Source: an uncultured Flavobacteriales bacterium | GTDB lineage: Bacteria > Bacteroidota > Bacteroidia > Flavobacteriales_E > Vicingaceae | Length of the DNA stretch: 28,867 nucleotides | Reading direction: 5' to 3' | Assembly: GCA_937925525.1 (NCBI GenBank) | Contig: CALALS010000010.1 | Span: forward strand, 1-28,867 | Shown: positions 7,424-14,974 of the stretch, in pieces | How the letters are laid out: every line of letters begins with the position of its first letter | Numbering within the stretch: the first letter of the stretch is position 1 | Position numbers and translations under genes: made by a program | The notes under the pieces: generated by a model | What the model saw: the letters and a program-made list of their open reading frames with translations, nothing else | Told to the model about the DNA's origin: nothing | Database searches by the model: none

Positions 7424-8029
7424 TTAAATACCGTACACCATTAACCTTTCCAAGGTGTGAACAGGTATTTTTTCTCCTTCTTCTATTAATCGTTTTAGTT
7501 TTGAATATCTTTTAGTTGGTTTTCCGGCATACGTTTTTTTAAAGTACTTTTTATTTATCAATTCATAGTATTTATCATAGTTATTGTCTAAGCTTAAAGC
7601 AGCTCCATAAAGCTTTTCCATTTGCCTCCATTTCTTTGATTGCGTTTGTGTTTCGTACATACATCCGCTAAATGCCTCACGGTGCAAAAAGTAACCGTCT
7701 ATTGAATATAGTTTCCGACAACGCTTATTAGTTTTAGGACAAAGGAAATACCAAACAACTCCATTACCTAAGTTAGAAGGAACATAACTAAAGTTGACTT
7801 TATACTCTCTTGATTCATCACCGTATTTGTATTTTAATACAATAAAAGGAGTTTTACCTTTTGTGTAAACTAATATTGCTATACTACCTCTTTTTACATC
7901 ATCCCTGCTCCAAGTAATAGTTCCTTCTTTGAGTTGATTTGGGTTTAAATAGCCCCATTCTTTTAGCTTAGTAATGCTTATTTGAAGTGCATTATTGTAT
8001 AGTGTTGGAAATGTTGAGATTCTTGGCAT
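7424..8029 (-). CDS. hypothetical protein of a mobile element, with a FLCPxTxKRCRKLY motif
   Basis: A 201-residue basic protein, not recognised as a named family. A motif YFLCPKTNKRCRKLYS in the middle (about 94-109), followed by FSGCMYETQTQSKKW (about 119-133), recalls zinc-ribbon-like orphans on integrative elements, where the two halves usually carry CxxC pairs. Here the second pair is incomplete, so zinc binding is doubtful. The C-terminal half is rich in Lys, Tyr and Arg. No signal or membrane segment is seen. It lies between the replication gene and the cargo of the element and is on the same strand as the replication gene, after a 129-bp gap in which I see no gene. Confidence 0.5.
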   Translation of the reverse strand: MPRISTFPTLYNNALQISITKLKEWGYLNPNQLKEGTITWSRDDVKRGSIAILVYTKGKTPFIVLKYKYGDESREYKVNFSYVPSNLGNGVVWYFLCPKTNKRCRKLYSIDGYFLHREAFSGCMYETQTQSKKWRQMEKLYGAALSLDNNYDKYYELINKKYFKKTYAGKPTKRYSKLKRLIEEGEKIPVHTLERLMVYGI

Positions 8030-8158
8030 AATATCTTTTTTATGTAAAAAAACAATTTAATTATAACCTAAATAATTAAGGAAGTTTCTCTTTTAGTTAT
8101 TAAACATTAATTCTATGGGTAATGGATTTTAAGTATATTTAAAGATGATATTAATTAC

Positions 8159-9034
8159 CTAAATCTTAAGCTGTAATTCGTTACCCTTTTTTATTATCAA
8201 TTCAGTCATTTTATCTTTAGTGTCGAATCCAATTGTTTTATTTAGCATATCTAACTTATCGAAATGATATTTAAAGCATTTGTTTGATTTGTTACGTCTT
8301 AATTCGTCCCAATAAGTAGCGGTCTGATATTTGACATAACTATTATTCATTTCTTCATTAATATCATACAGTATAACTCTTTGCCATTGTTTGATTAATT
8401 CATCATAAAATGGCTTTTTATCTGCATCAATAAAGTCTTGTAATGTTATTATTCCCATTAGCCTGTATTTACTCCAATTAATTTGCTTTATTTCAATTCT
8501 AAACAACTCATAGGGAAGCTTAAAGTGTTTTGCTTTGTTGTATGTCTTCAATATTTTAGTTGAGTGCTTAAACTGACAGTATTTACCATCTTTGGGACAG
8601 TCAATTGCATTTGTTTTATTTATGGAATTATGCTGAACTTCTCTATCTAAAATATAGTTTGAAGGCATAGGCGGTATAAGATTAAAACCCCATTCTAAGT
8701 GAATTAAATATAGATTGTGAGGTCTAATGCCTAAATCTGAATAAAGCGCGTTTAAAGCCATTTTAAATGAGGTTAGATTAAAATCATTATAATTATGTTC
8801 TCCATTGTTATAAAATGTATGTAAACTACCTGAAAACTCAATTCTGTTATTATTTTCAAAAATCTTAATAGAAAGGTTTTTGTGTTTATAGATTGTTTTT
8901 GTGAGTTCGTCTCCATCATAAACGCTTTTTGGGTCTTTCAATAAAGGATTCTTATAAAAGAAATTAGGTGTTAGTCCTACAACTTTTGCTTTTATAAAAT
9001 CAATAGGAATGTACCTTATTGATAGTTCTCTCAT
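8159..9034 (-). CDS. putative phage/plasmid replication initiator, gpII/CRI-like
   Basis: A 291-residue protein. The segment IEFSGSLHTFYNNG followed by NYNDFNLTSFKMALNALYSDLGI (about 67-105) resembles the gpII/CRI-type replication proteins of filamentous phages and related elements, which nick the replication origin for rolling-circle replication. A region about 140-200, with basic residues and HSTKILKTYNKAKHF, would fit the middle of that family. I cannot place the catalytic Tyr confidently, so the family call is tentative. It lies 11 bp after the winged-helix gene at 9046 in what looks like an HTH, winged-helix, Rep operon. If correct, the element may replicate after excision. Confidence 0.5.
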   Translation of the reverse strand: MRELSIRYIPIDFIKAKVVGLTPNFFYKNPLLKDPKSVYDGDELTKTIYKHKNLSIKIFENNNRIEFSGSLHTFYNNGEHNYNDFNLTSFKMALNALYSDLGIRPHNLYLIHLEWGFNLIPPMPSNYILDREVQHNSINKTNAIDCPKDGKYCQFKHSTKILKTYNKAKHFKLPYELFRIEIKQINWSKYRLMGIITLQDFIDADKKPFYDELIKQWQRVILYDINEEMNNSYVKYQTATYWDELRRNKSNKCFKYHFDKLDMLNKTIGFDTKDKMTELIIKKGNELQLKI

Positions 9035-9045
9035 ATCTCAATCAA

Positions 9046-9342
9046 TTAAAATAAATCTAACTGATTTTTCTTAGGAGCATTTTCAGGATTTGTAGTTAAG
9101 TATGAAGCCCTAAATCCAGTTTGTTTGCATAGCTTCTTTTCAACCTCCCACAATAACCCCATCTTTTCTAATTTTCGCTTGTATCTTGTAATGTTTTTTT
9201 GTGGTATTTCTGTTGCAGCCGAAACCATTGAAGCTGTTGCAATATTTTCTTGTAAATACTCGAAAACTGCTTTTATCTGACATTTAAAATGAATATCTTT
9301 GTCTTGTCTTTTATGTGAGGAGGTGTTTAAATGAGTTTTCAT
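9046..9342 (-). CDS. small winged-helix DNA-binding protein
   Basis: A 98-residue protein. Residues about 20-70 read as a winged helix: FKCQIKAVFEYLQ (19-31), then TASMVSAATEIPQKNITRYKRKLEKMGLL (36-64), the usual order of helix, turn, recognition helix and wing. The tail (NQLDLF) is short and charged. Similar small proteins are frequent in Bacteroidota integrative elements. The start overlaps the stop of the upstream HTH gene by 4 bp (ATGA), and GGAGG lies 6 nt before the ATG, one of the few strong Shine-Dalgarno sites here. Probable role: regulation or an accessory step of replication or excision; not proven. Confidence 0.65.
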   Translation of the reverse strand: MKTHLNTSSHKRQDKDIHFKCQIKAVFEYLQENIATASMVSAATEIPQKNITRYKRKLEKMGLLWEVEKKLCKQTGFRASYLTTNPENAPKKNQLDLF

Positions 9343-9668
9343 TTTTTGCCTCCTTTTTCTTTTAGATAAAGTTCAGCAGTTTGCTCAATTTCTTGATTAG
9401 ACTTTTTACGTCCCTCTTTGAGATACTCCATTAATTCGGTGCTACTGAAATACAAACGCTTTGAGCGTTTCATAAAAGGCAGCTCGTTGCGTGAACACTT
9501 CGAGTAAATAGTTGGGACGGTTAAACCTAAAAACTCTGCTGCACCTTGTACGGTTAAGAGTTGTTCAGGCTGTTCGGTGGGTTCAACCTTTGTAGGTTGT
9601 TTAAGGTCAAGTATTAAGTTTTCAATACTGCTTAACCTTGCTTCAATTACTTCAAATGGATTATTCAT
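9339..9668 (-). CDS. excisionase-family helix-turn-helix protein
   Basis: A 109-residue protein. Residues about 37-87 match the HTH_17/excisionase pattern: LLTVQGAAEFLGLTVPTIYS, then the wing ELPFMKRSKRLYFSSTELMEYL. An N-terminal short helix (EARLSSIENLILDLK) may dimerise it. Such proteins act as excisionases or transcriptional regulators in integrative elements. It starts a small operon with the winged-helix gene (4-bp overlap) and the Rep-like gene. It is separated from the upstream 593-aa gene by a probable terminator at 9712-9761. Confidence 0.8.
   Translation of the reverse strand: MNNPFEVIEARLSSIENLILDLKQPTKVEPTEQPEQLLTVQGAAEFLGLTVPTIYSKCSRNELPFMKRSKRLYFSSTELMEYLKEGRKKSNQEIEQTAELYLKEKGGKK
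9349..9353 (-). promoter_or_regulatory. strong Shine-Dalgarno site for the winged-helix gene
   Basis: GGAGG on the minus strand, 6 nt before the ATG at 9342-9340, inside the end of the upstream gene. Most genes in this window lack such a site, as is usual for Bacteroidota. Confidence 0.7.
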
Positions 9669-9711
9669 TTTACTACATTTTTAAATTATCAATGCAGCAA
9701 ATGAACAGGGC

Positions 9712-9761
9712 AAAAAATACCCCTATCAATACCTAAATAGGCTTAGGGGGTGAATAGGGGT
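9712..9761 (-). terminator. probable rho-independent terminator after the 593-aa gene
   Basis: On the minus strand ACCCCTAT (plus 9754-9761) pairs with ATAGGGGT (plus 9719-9726) and is followed by ATTTTTT (9712-9718). The loop is long (27 nt) and holds a second small hairpin (CCTATTTAGG). It begins 8 bp after the stop of the 593-aa gene. A stem followed by a U-run supports termination; the long loop lowers confidence. Confidence 0.6.
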
Positions 9762-9769
9762 TTAGTTTT

Positions 9770-11551
9770 TTAGATACTTTCTTTTTCAGCTTCACTTTGC
9801 CTTGTTAGGTGGCTTTTATAGGGCAACCAATCCACAATACAAATCCTTTCTTTTTTGGTAGGTTCGCCTTTGTCTTTTGTTAGAATATCGTGAACGGTTG
9901 AGGTGTTAAATTCTCTTACCTCTTTTTTGTTGCCTTTTTGGTACTGGTAAGTAAAGGTTGAACAAATCCAGTGCTTTGTTTCTTTCGGTTTGCTTAATAA
10001 AAAACCGTTATACTTTAACCTTTTGAAAACCTCAACAAATTTATTTTGATTATGTGGAAATAACAGAAATTCTTGAAGCTGTTCACCTTGCAAAGCTTTT
10101 TTTAGTTCGGCTTCTTTGCCTTGAAAATATCCTTTTAGCTCATTATGTAGGCTTTCAATTATTTCGGTACTGCTAAATGAAATTAACGCTTTATTCAATT
10201 CAGGTTTTCGCTTTTCGGTTTGTTGAGGTGGTAAGGTTTTTTCAATTTTCTTAATCTCTAAATCAATAGCAGGAAACAGTCTTTTAGTACAATACTCTAC
10301 TGTTTCATCATTATACATTTTACCTGTACTATACAAATCGGTTTCAATTTGTAACCTAATTTCATTCCAATGATTAATTTTATTTTCTTTTGATAATTCA
10401 GAGTTTTCTAATAAGTGTTTTTTCATCCCCTCAAACAAAGGCAGGTAATGATTCTCAACAACTGGCATATTTCTAAACGTAGCCCCACTTTTTGAAATAG
10501 AAATATCTTTAATAACAACTTTTTTACTTCCCTTTTGAAGTTGTTTGGCAGCTTCCTCAATACTATTAACTTGTATTGCTTTAGTTTCAAACGCTTCATA
10601 TTCGTTTTGTTCGCTGTCTTTGAAGTAATCAAATAGGCTTTTGGTTATTTCGTCCAGTTCGTTAAAGAAAAACTCTAAGGATAAAAATGTTTTGTGTGTT
10701 TGGTTTCTGTATTCAAGGTATTGTCTTTTATGTTTGAATATTTCTGATATATCCTCATTGCTGAAACTTTTTTTAATCTGCTGTATTTCGGCTTCAATTC
10801 CATTAAAGCTGTAATTCGGTTCGTTATCAAAGATGCAAACATTCAACTCCTTTGCTTTTGCTTTTATTAAGTTGGCAGTATTGTCCTGCAATACCTTAAA
10901 TTTGGTTTCAAGTTCTGTCTGTATTTTGTCGTGTTGTTGTTTGTCTTTGTAGTTCTGTTGAGGTTTTAACTTATTACGTTCTTTATGAAGTTTCTCCAAA
11001 TCTTCAATTAAACCATCGTATTGGTTGAACTTTTCAATATTTGAATGAAGGTACTCTATAAATTGGAAGAGGTTCTTTACTTTTAATCTTAATTCGCCTT
11101 TCCAGTATTCAAGTTGTTCAGTAAGATAGGGGCGTAAACTTTCAACCGCTTCTTGCTCTATTTCGGTTGGGTATTTATATTCATACAATACGCTATTGAG
11201 TAGAGTTATCTGTTCCTTTATTTTTTTTTCTCTGTATTTACCGCTATGACTATTTATTTCGGCTTTCCAAGTCGTAAAGTGTTTAGGAAAGCTTTGAATA
11301 ATATTTGCCGTTATGAAAGGTGGAGTGTTTTGTATTCGCTCTTTTAAACTGTTTACCAATAAAGGGTAATGTCTTTCAGCTAATTCAGGGTTGTTACATA
11401 ACCATTCAATCCATTTATCAATATTTTCACGTTTAATACACTCCTTTTCTCTTTGATAGTCTTTGTAAATATCCGCCTGTTGTTCAGGGTTGGAATTGTA
11501 ATATTCAAATAGTTCATCTTGTTTAAGCCATTTTTTAAAATCTTTATCCAT
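9770..11551 (-). CDS. coiled-coil-rich hypothetical protein of Bacteroidota integrative elements
   Basis: A 593-residue, strongly helical and charged protein with no signal or membrane segment. Coiled-coil-like stretches run about 150-260 and 310-350. The C-terminal region about 485-570 (LHNELKGYFQGKEAELKKAL, then FKRLKYNGFLLS and HWICSTFTYQY) resembles the end of proteins that often sit beside integrases in Bacteroidota elements, in my memory; I cannot name the family safely. It lies 21 bp after the integrase stop, and both genes share the same 13-base start context (CATTGTCTTTTAT on the plus strand), so they are likely co-expressed. A role in mobility or replication is only an inference from that linkage. 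Confidence 0.65.
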   Translation of the reverse strand: MDKDFKKWLKQDELFEYYNSNPEQQADIYKDYQREKECIKRENIDKWIEWLCNNPELAERHYPLLVNSLKERIQNTPPFITANIIQSFPKHFTTWKAEINSHSGKYREKKIKEQITLLNSVLYEYKYPTEIEQEAVESLRPYLTEQLEYWKGELRLKVKNLFQFIEYLHSNIEKFNQYDGLIEDLEKLHKERNKLKPQQNYKDKQQHDKIQTELETKFKVLQDNTANLIKAKAKELNVCIFDNEPNYSFNGIEAEIQQIKKSFSNEDISEIFKHKRQYLEYRNQTHKTFLSLEFFFNELDEITKSLFDYFKDSEQNEYEAFETKAIQVNSIEEAAKQLQKGSKKVVIKDISISKSGATFRNMPVVENHYLPLFEGMKKHLLENSELSKENKINHWNEIRLQIETDLYSTGKMYNDETVEYCTKRLFPAIDLEIKKIEKTLPPQQTEKRKPELNKALISFSSTEIIESLHNELKGYFQGKEAELKKALQGEQLQEFLLFPHNQNKFVEVFKRLKYNGFLLSKPKETKHWICSTFTYQYQKGNKKEVREFNTSTVHDILTKDKGEPTKKERICIVDWLPYKSHLTRQSEAEKESI

Positions 11552-11561
11552 TGTCTTTTAT
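11549..11561 (-). promoter_or_regulatory. shared translation-start context, 593-aa gene copy
   Basis: Minus strand ATAAAAGACAATG, including the start codon, identical to the integrase start context at 12728-12740. This 13-base identity may be a ribosome-recognition context or a common binding site. Confidence 0.4.
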
Positions 11562-11572
11562 GCTTTAAGTGG

Positions 11573-12730
11573 TTACATATCAAGTTTAATTTTATTGGCT
11601 GCTGTTCGTTTGGCTTCGTCCACTATTTTGGCGTAAACCTGCGTTGTTTTCAGGTCTTTATGTCCTAACATCTTTGAAACGGTGTAAATATCTGTACCGT
11701 TAAACAGTTGCAAGGTGGCAAACGTATGTCTGAAACAATGAAAGGTAATGTCTTTTGTTATTCCTGCTGCTCCAATCCATTGAAATAAGTGTTTATTGTG
11801 GTAAGCTGAATATTTAAGCCCTTCAAATACTGCTTTATCTTGTGGCATATCCTTTGGGTTTTCTGCACCTTCTGTAAAGTTGTACGCCTGTTCTGAAATA
11901 GGTAATACCTCAACGCCTTTCGTTTTCTTTTGATTAAAATTTAAAAAATATCCTTGTTCTTTTATGTACTCAAGTTCTCCCCAAGTCATTTTTTGGATGT
12001 CTGAAAACCTCAACCCTGTTAGTGCAGAAAATAAAGCTGCTCGTTTTAACAGAGTATCATTACAAGGAGTTTTAACAAGTTTATTGAGTTCATCAATAGT
12101 TAAGTATTCTCGTCTTGTTTCCGCTGCTTTAATTGGTTTTACTTTAGCGTTTAAATCGTATTGCAAAATGCCGTCTTTGTAGGCTTGTTTCATAGCAGCT
12201 TTAACCTTATTGAAATATGAAACTGCTGAATTTTGTGAAAGGGTAGTTTTATTACTCCTATTGCTTTTAGTGGTTAGTAGGTATTCTTTGAAGTCCTCTA
12301 AAAACTTTTCGTTGAGGTTGGCAAACTTTAAAGTACTATTTGTAAAGGTGTCAAGGTAATTAAGTGCTGAAAGCCAGTTATCGTGATTGCTTGACTTTCT
12401 TTTATTAGCTAATTTAGTGAAGTATTCAATAAAACATTGTTCGCCTAATTCCTTTAACTTTAGTTGTTCCTTTTCATACTGACTGTAAATTTCAGGCTTA
12501 TTTAAAAAGTTTTCACGCTTTTGACGTATGCTATTAGCTATTTTTAAAGTATCAGTATTATGTAGCTTGTTAATTGGTGTTTTTGGCTTTTCAAATGTGT
12601 ATAAACCTAAAAACTCCCTGCGTGTGGGTTCGCCTGTTTCAGGGTGGGGGATAGGTGGATAAAAGTCAAGATATAAGCTTTTACGCCCCTTGCTAATTTT
12701 CTTTTCTCTTAAACTTACTTTAATTGTCAT
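11573..12730 (-). CDS. tyrosine recombinase (site-specific integrase)
   Basis: A 385-residue integrase in three parts: an N-terminal arm-binding region (about 1-60), a SAM-like core-binding domain (about 90-190), and a catalytic domain (about 205-380). The catalytic residues are visible: R241 in TGLRFSD, probable K269, H331 and R334 in HCFRH, H357 in LGHKD, and the nucleophile Y366 in TTQVYAKI. The set is complete, so the enzyme should be active. It is the obvious candidate for recombining the 18-bp mnmE sites. It lies 29 bp after the zinc-finger/HTH gene and 21 bp before the 593-aa gene on the same strand. It resembles the Bacteroidota integrases of conjugative and mobilisable elements. Confidence 0.93.
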   Translation of the reverse strand: MTIKVSLREKKISKGRKSLYLDFYPPIPHPETGEPTRREFLGLYTFEKPKTPINKLHNTDTLKIANSIRQKRENFLNKPEIYSQYEKEQLKLKELGEQCFIEYFTKLANKRKSSNHDNWLSALNYLDTFTNSTLKFANLNEKFLEDFKEYLLTTKSNRSNKTTLSQNSAVSYFNKVKAAMKQAYKDGILQYDLNAKVKPIKAAETRREYLTIDELNKLVKTPCNDTLLKRAALFSALTGLRFSDIQKMTWGELEYIKEQGYFLNFNQKKTKGVEVLPISEQAYNFTEGAENPKDMPQDKAVFEGLKYSAYHNKHLFQWIGAAGITKDITFHCFRHTFATLQLFNGTDIYTVSKMLGHKDLKTTQVYAKIVDEAKRTAANKIKLDM

Positions 12731-12740
12731 TGTCTTTTAT
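12728..12740 (-). promoter_or_regulatory. shared translation-start context, integrase copy
   Basis: Minus strand ATAAAAGACAATG, identical to 11549-11561 at the 593-aa gene. See that entry. Confidence 0.4.
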
Positions 12741-12759
12741 GGTTGAATTAGTTAATTTA

Positions 12760-13314
12760 CTATGTCAGTAATTCATCAATTATCTTCTTTGGTATGTATG
12801 CGAATTTTCCTTTTCTCAATTTAGGTATATTGTTTCGTTTAACAACTTCATGTAAAGCTTTTTCAGAAATGTCATATTTACTTTGTGTTTCGGTTAATGT
12901 ATAGCAATCTTCAAGTTTGTAGCTTTTTTGTTTAGTTCCATTTACTGGATTATTATTGTTTGTATTGAATAACACATCAATTTCAGAACGCTTAACCCTT
13001 GTCATTCTTTGACCTAAGTTTACTGCTTTTAACGTTCCAGTTTCAATGTAGTGATATACAGAACGAATAGAGCAATTTAATAATTCTGCTACTTCACGAA
13101 CAGTTAAAAACTCTTTTGCCTTTAATTGCTCAATAGGTTGATTTTTGATTTTGGTAGTTTCATTATTTGACTGCTTAATCTTATTGTTTCTTATACGCTC
13201 TTTGTATGCTTTTTTACTGCACTTACTGGAGCAATACTTAGTTACTGTTGTTCGTGCTGTAAATTCTTTCTTACAAAACAGACAAATTCGTTGTACCTCA
13301 ATTTTACTACTCAT
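12760..13314 (-). CDS. zinc-finger/HTH excisionase-like regulator
   Basis: A 184-residue protein with three parts. Residues 11-32 hold a CxxC...CxxxC zinc-binding pattern (C11, C14, C28, C32). Residues 68-115 are an HTH_17/excisionase domain: FLTVREVAELLNCSIRSVYHY, then the wing LGQRMTRVKRSEIDVLF. Residues about 130-184 look like a second HTH (LTETQSKYDISEKALHEVVKR). It is the gene closest to the mnmE end and is upstream of the integrase, 29 bp apart, which is the usual place for an excisionase or directionality factor. Direct repeats that could be its targets lie just upstream at 13333-13363. Having two HTH domains plus a zinc finger is more than a minimal Xis, so it may also repress the operon. 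Confidence 0.75.
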   Translation of the reverse strand: MSSKIEVQRICLFCKKEFTARTTVTKYCSSKCSKKAYKERIRNNKIKQSNNETTKIKNQPIEQLKAKEFLTVREVAELLNCSIRSVYHYIETGTLKAVNLGQRMTRVKRSEIDVLFNTNNNNPVNGTKQKSYKLEDCYTLTETQSKYDISEKALHEVVKRNNIPKLRKGKFAYIPKKIIDELLT

Positions 13315-13332
13315 TAAATAGCTTTAAATGTC

Positions 13333-13363
13333 TTTAAGTTAATTTAAGTGCAATTAAGTGCAA
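13333..13363 (-). repeat. tandem TTAAGTGCAA repeats upstream of the HTH gene (possible operator)
   Basis: TTAAGTGCAA occurs exactly at 13344-13353 and 13354-13363; a looser third copy (TTTAAGTTAA) is at 13333-13342. They are about 20-50 bp ahead of the HTH gene's start and are spaced about one helical turn, the arrangement of excisionase or repressor sites. Binding is inference. Confidence 0.45.
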
Positions 13364-13408
13364 AATAAAAAGGGCTTAACCCTTATTTTTGTACCTCAAC
13401 TGCATTAA

Positions 13409-13435
13409 GGTACAACAAAGGTACAAATTTGTACC
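13409..13435. repeat. GGTACAAAT-type repeats, probable integrase arm sites (right end)
   Basis: GGTACAAC starts at 13409, GGTACAAAT is at 13420-13428 (11 bp later), and the inverted ATTTGTACC is at 13427-13435. A further inverted TTGTACC is at 13389-13395. The word and the 11-bp period match the pair at 3927-3946 near the other end. In this 236-bp gap between the HTH gene and mnmE I see these repeats, the TTAAGTGCAA repeats and one hairpin, and no gene. Confidence 0.55.
13416..13423 (-). promoter_or_regulatory. possible -7 element for the HTH-integrase operon
   Basis: Minus strand TACCTTTG fits TAnnTTTG and overlaps the arm-site repeats, so integrase binding could repress its own operon. No -33 TTTG stands at the right distance. 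Confidence 0.27.
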
Positions 13436-13478
13436 TAATAAACGCATAATATCACAAAGTAAATAATTAATTAAAATG

Positions 13479-13512
13479 CTTTATGAACCATTATAATATT
13501 GAATTCATAAAG
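13479..13512. terminator. hairpin downstream of mnmE
   Basis: CTTTATGAA (13479-13487) pairs perfectly with TTCATAAAG (13504-13512) around a 16-nt loop. It lies 39 bp past the mnmE stop, inside the element. On the minus strand the stem is followed by GCATTTTAATT, a weak U-run, and on the plus strand by GTTTTT. It may end mnmE transcription now that the native downstream sequence is displaced, or it may be part of the attachment site. Confidence 0.4.
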
Positions 13513-13550
13513 GTTTTTAATATGTTTCTTGTTTGTTTGTTTTGTGGTGG

Positions 13551-13568
13551 TTACTTTCCGATACAAAA
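13551..13568. repeat. attachment-site direct repeat, right copy (mnmE 3' end)
   Basis: The same 18 bp as 3871-3888. Here it is the live end of mnmE: codons for F457, C458, I459, G460, K461 and the stop. The base just inside the element is G at 13550. Confidence 0.88.
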
Positions 13569-14936
13569 TTTCGAAAATATATTCTCTAATAGATCATCTG
13601 TAGAAATCTCTCCCGTTATTAAACCTAAAAAGTGAAGTGATTGGCGGATGTCCATTGCAATTAAGTCACTACTGGTTTCATTTTTTATTCCTTCAATAGC
13701 TCTAGATAATGCTTCCTGAGTATGCTGTAAAGCTTCAAAGTGGCGAACATTTGAAATGGTTAAATTACCTATTTGTTGAGTAGAGTTCTTTATTGGCTCA
13801 AGAAGTAAATGTTTTAACTCCTCTATATTTTCATTCTTCTTTGCTGAAATAAAAACTACTCTAGGTATATGATTTAGTTTGTTTTTATCAAACTCCACTT
13901 CATCACATTTATTAATAGCAACAATGATGTTTTTGTCTTTATAATGGGGCACTTTAAGTTGTAATTCACTTAGTTCTTTATCTATACTTTCTGCAGTAGA
14001 GTTTGTAGCATCAATCATTAATATAATAGCTTGTGCTGAATTAGTTTTCTCGTATGTTTTTTCAATTCCTTTACTTTCAATACTGTCGGTGGTTTCTCTT
14101 ATGCCTGCAGTATCAATAAATCGAAATAAAATTCCATCAATTACAAATGTATCTTCAATGGCATCTCTCGTTGTTCCGGCAATATCTGACACAATGGCTC
14201 TTTCTTCATTTAACAATACATTCAGTAAAGTGGATTTTCCTGCATTTGGTTTTCCGATAATAGCTACGGGAACACCTTTTTTGATGGCATTTCCAAATGA
14301 AAATGAGGAAATCAAATGTAAAATTACTACTTGAATTTTTTCGATAAGCTTAATTAGTTCATCTCTATTGGCAAATTCTACATCTTCTTCACTAAAATCT
14401 AATTCTAATTCTATTAAAGAAGCGAAATTGATGAGTTGTTCCCTCAATTTTTTTATCTCGTTTGAAAAATCACCTTTCAATTTATTAATGGCTATTTCAT
14501 GGCTTGATTTTGATTCACTGGCAATTAAATCTGCTACGGCTTCAGCTTGTGATAAATCTAGTTTACCGTTTAAAAAAGCTCTTAGTGTAAACTCACCCGG
14601 GTTAGCCAGTCTTGCACCTTTTTTAATAAGCAGGTTTAAAATTTCTTTTTGAATAAATTCAGAACCATGGCAAGAAATTTCTGCAGTGTCTTCACCTGTG
14701 TAAGACTTCGGAGCTTTAAAAACAGAAATTAAAACTTCATCAATTACTTTTTTATCATCCTTTATTTCGCCAAAGTGAATGGTGTAAGGTTTAACTTCAG
14801 AAAGTTGTTTCGAAAATATTTGGTCAATAATTTTATAGGTATCTTTTCCCGAAATTCTTATTACTGCAATTGCACCTATGCCACTTCCGGTAGCCGGAGC
14901 GCAAATTGTTTCAGAAGAATTGTTTATACTTGGCAT
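13551..14936 (-). CDS. mnmE: tRNA uridine-5-carboxymethylaminomethyl GTPase MnmE
   Basis: A 461-residue protein of normal family length. With MnmG it makes the cmnm5 modification at the wobble uridine of several tRNAs. An N-terminal folate-binding domain (about 1-120) is followed by helical parts and an inserted Ras-like GTPase: GKPNAGKST (228-236), G2 Thr 255-256, DTAG (275-278), NKCD (342-345) and SAKK. The C-terminus is FCIGK, with the conserved catalytic-site Cys C458. The element is inserted exactly at this 3' end yet the gene is intact, because the 18-bp repeat carries the last codons. The start is ATG at 14936. The gene is divergent from the lipoprotein at 14982. Confidence 0.97.
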   Translation of the reverse strand: MPSINNSSETICAPATGSGIGAIAVIRISGKDTYKIIDQIFSKQLSEVKPYTIHFGEIKDDKKVIDEVLISVFKAPKSYTGEDTAEISCHGSEFIQKEILNLLIKKGARLANPGEFTLRAFLNGKLDLSQAEAVADLIASESKSSHEIAINKLKGDFSNEIKKLREQLINFASLIELELDFSEEDVEFANRDELIKLIEKIQVVILHLISSFSFGNAIKKGVPVAIIGKPNAGKSTLLNVLLNEERAIVSDIAGTTRDAIEDTFVIDGILFRFIDTAGIRETTDSIESKGIEKTYEKTNSAQAIILMIDATNSTAESIDKELSELQLKVPHYKDKNIIVAINKCDEVEFDKNKLNHIPRVVFISAKKNENIEELKHLLLEPIKNSTQQIGNLTISNVRHFEALQHTQEALSRAIEGIKNETSSDLIAMDIRQSLHFLGLITGEISTDDLLENIFSKFCIGK

Positions 14937-14974
14937 AGTTTATGTTAAGAGACTGTTAAATTTTTTAGAAAAAC

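Larger units (their letters stand above)
3871..13568. mobile_element. integrative element inserted at the 3' end of mnmE
   Basis: The element is bounded by an exact 18-bp direct repeat at 3871-3888 and 13551-13568. The right copy encodes the final FCIGK and stop of MnmE; the left copy is the displaced target remnant. One element unit is 9,680 bp. Integrase and excisionase-like genes sit at the mnmE end, while a NACHT defence gene and orphans sit at the far end. It also carries a phage gpII-like replication gene, but no relaxase, coupling protein, capsid or terminase gene is visible. It therefore looks like a small mobilisable or satellite-like element rather than a full conjugative element or prophage. 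Probable integrase arm sites lie just inside both ends. Boundaries are strong; the class is inference. Confidence 0.88.

Noticed and set aside
8030..8158. Regulatory structure in the gap between the Cys-motif orphan and the Rep-like gene
   Set aside because: It is AT-rich but shows no clear promoter consensus, repeat or stem.
10423..10632. Small open frame opposite or inside the 593-aa gene
   Set aside because: It lies within a longer, consistent coding frame and shows no protein-like composition.
3871..13568. Complete prophage or conjugative element
   Set aside because: No capsid, terminase, relaxase, coupling or type IV secretion genes are visible.
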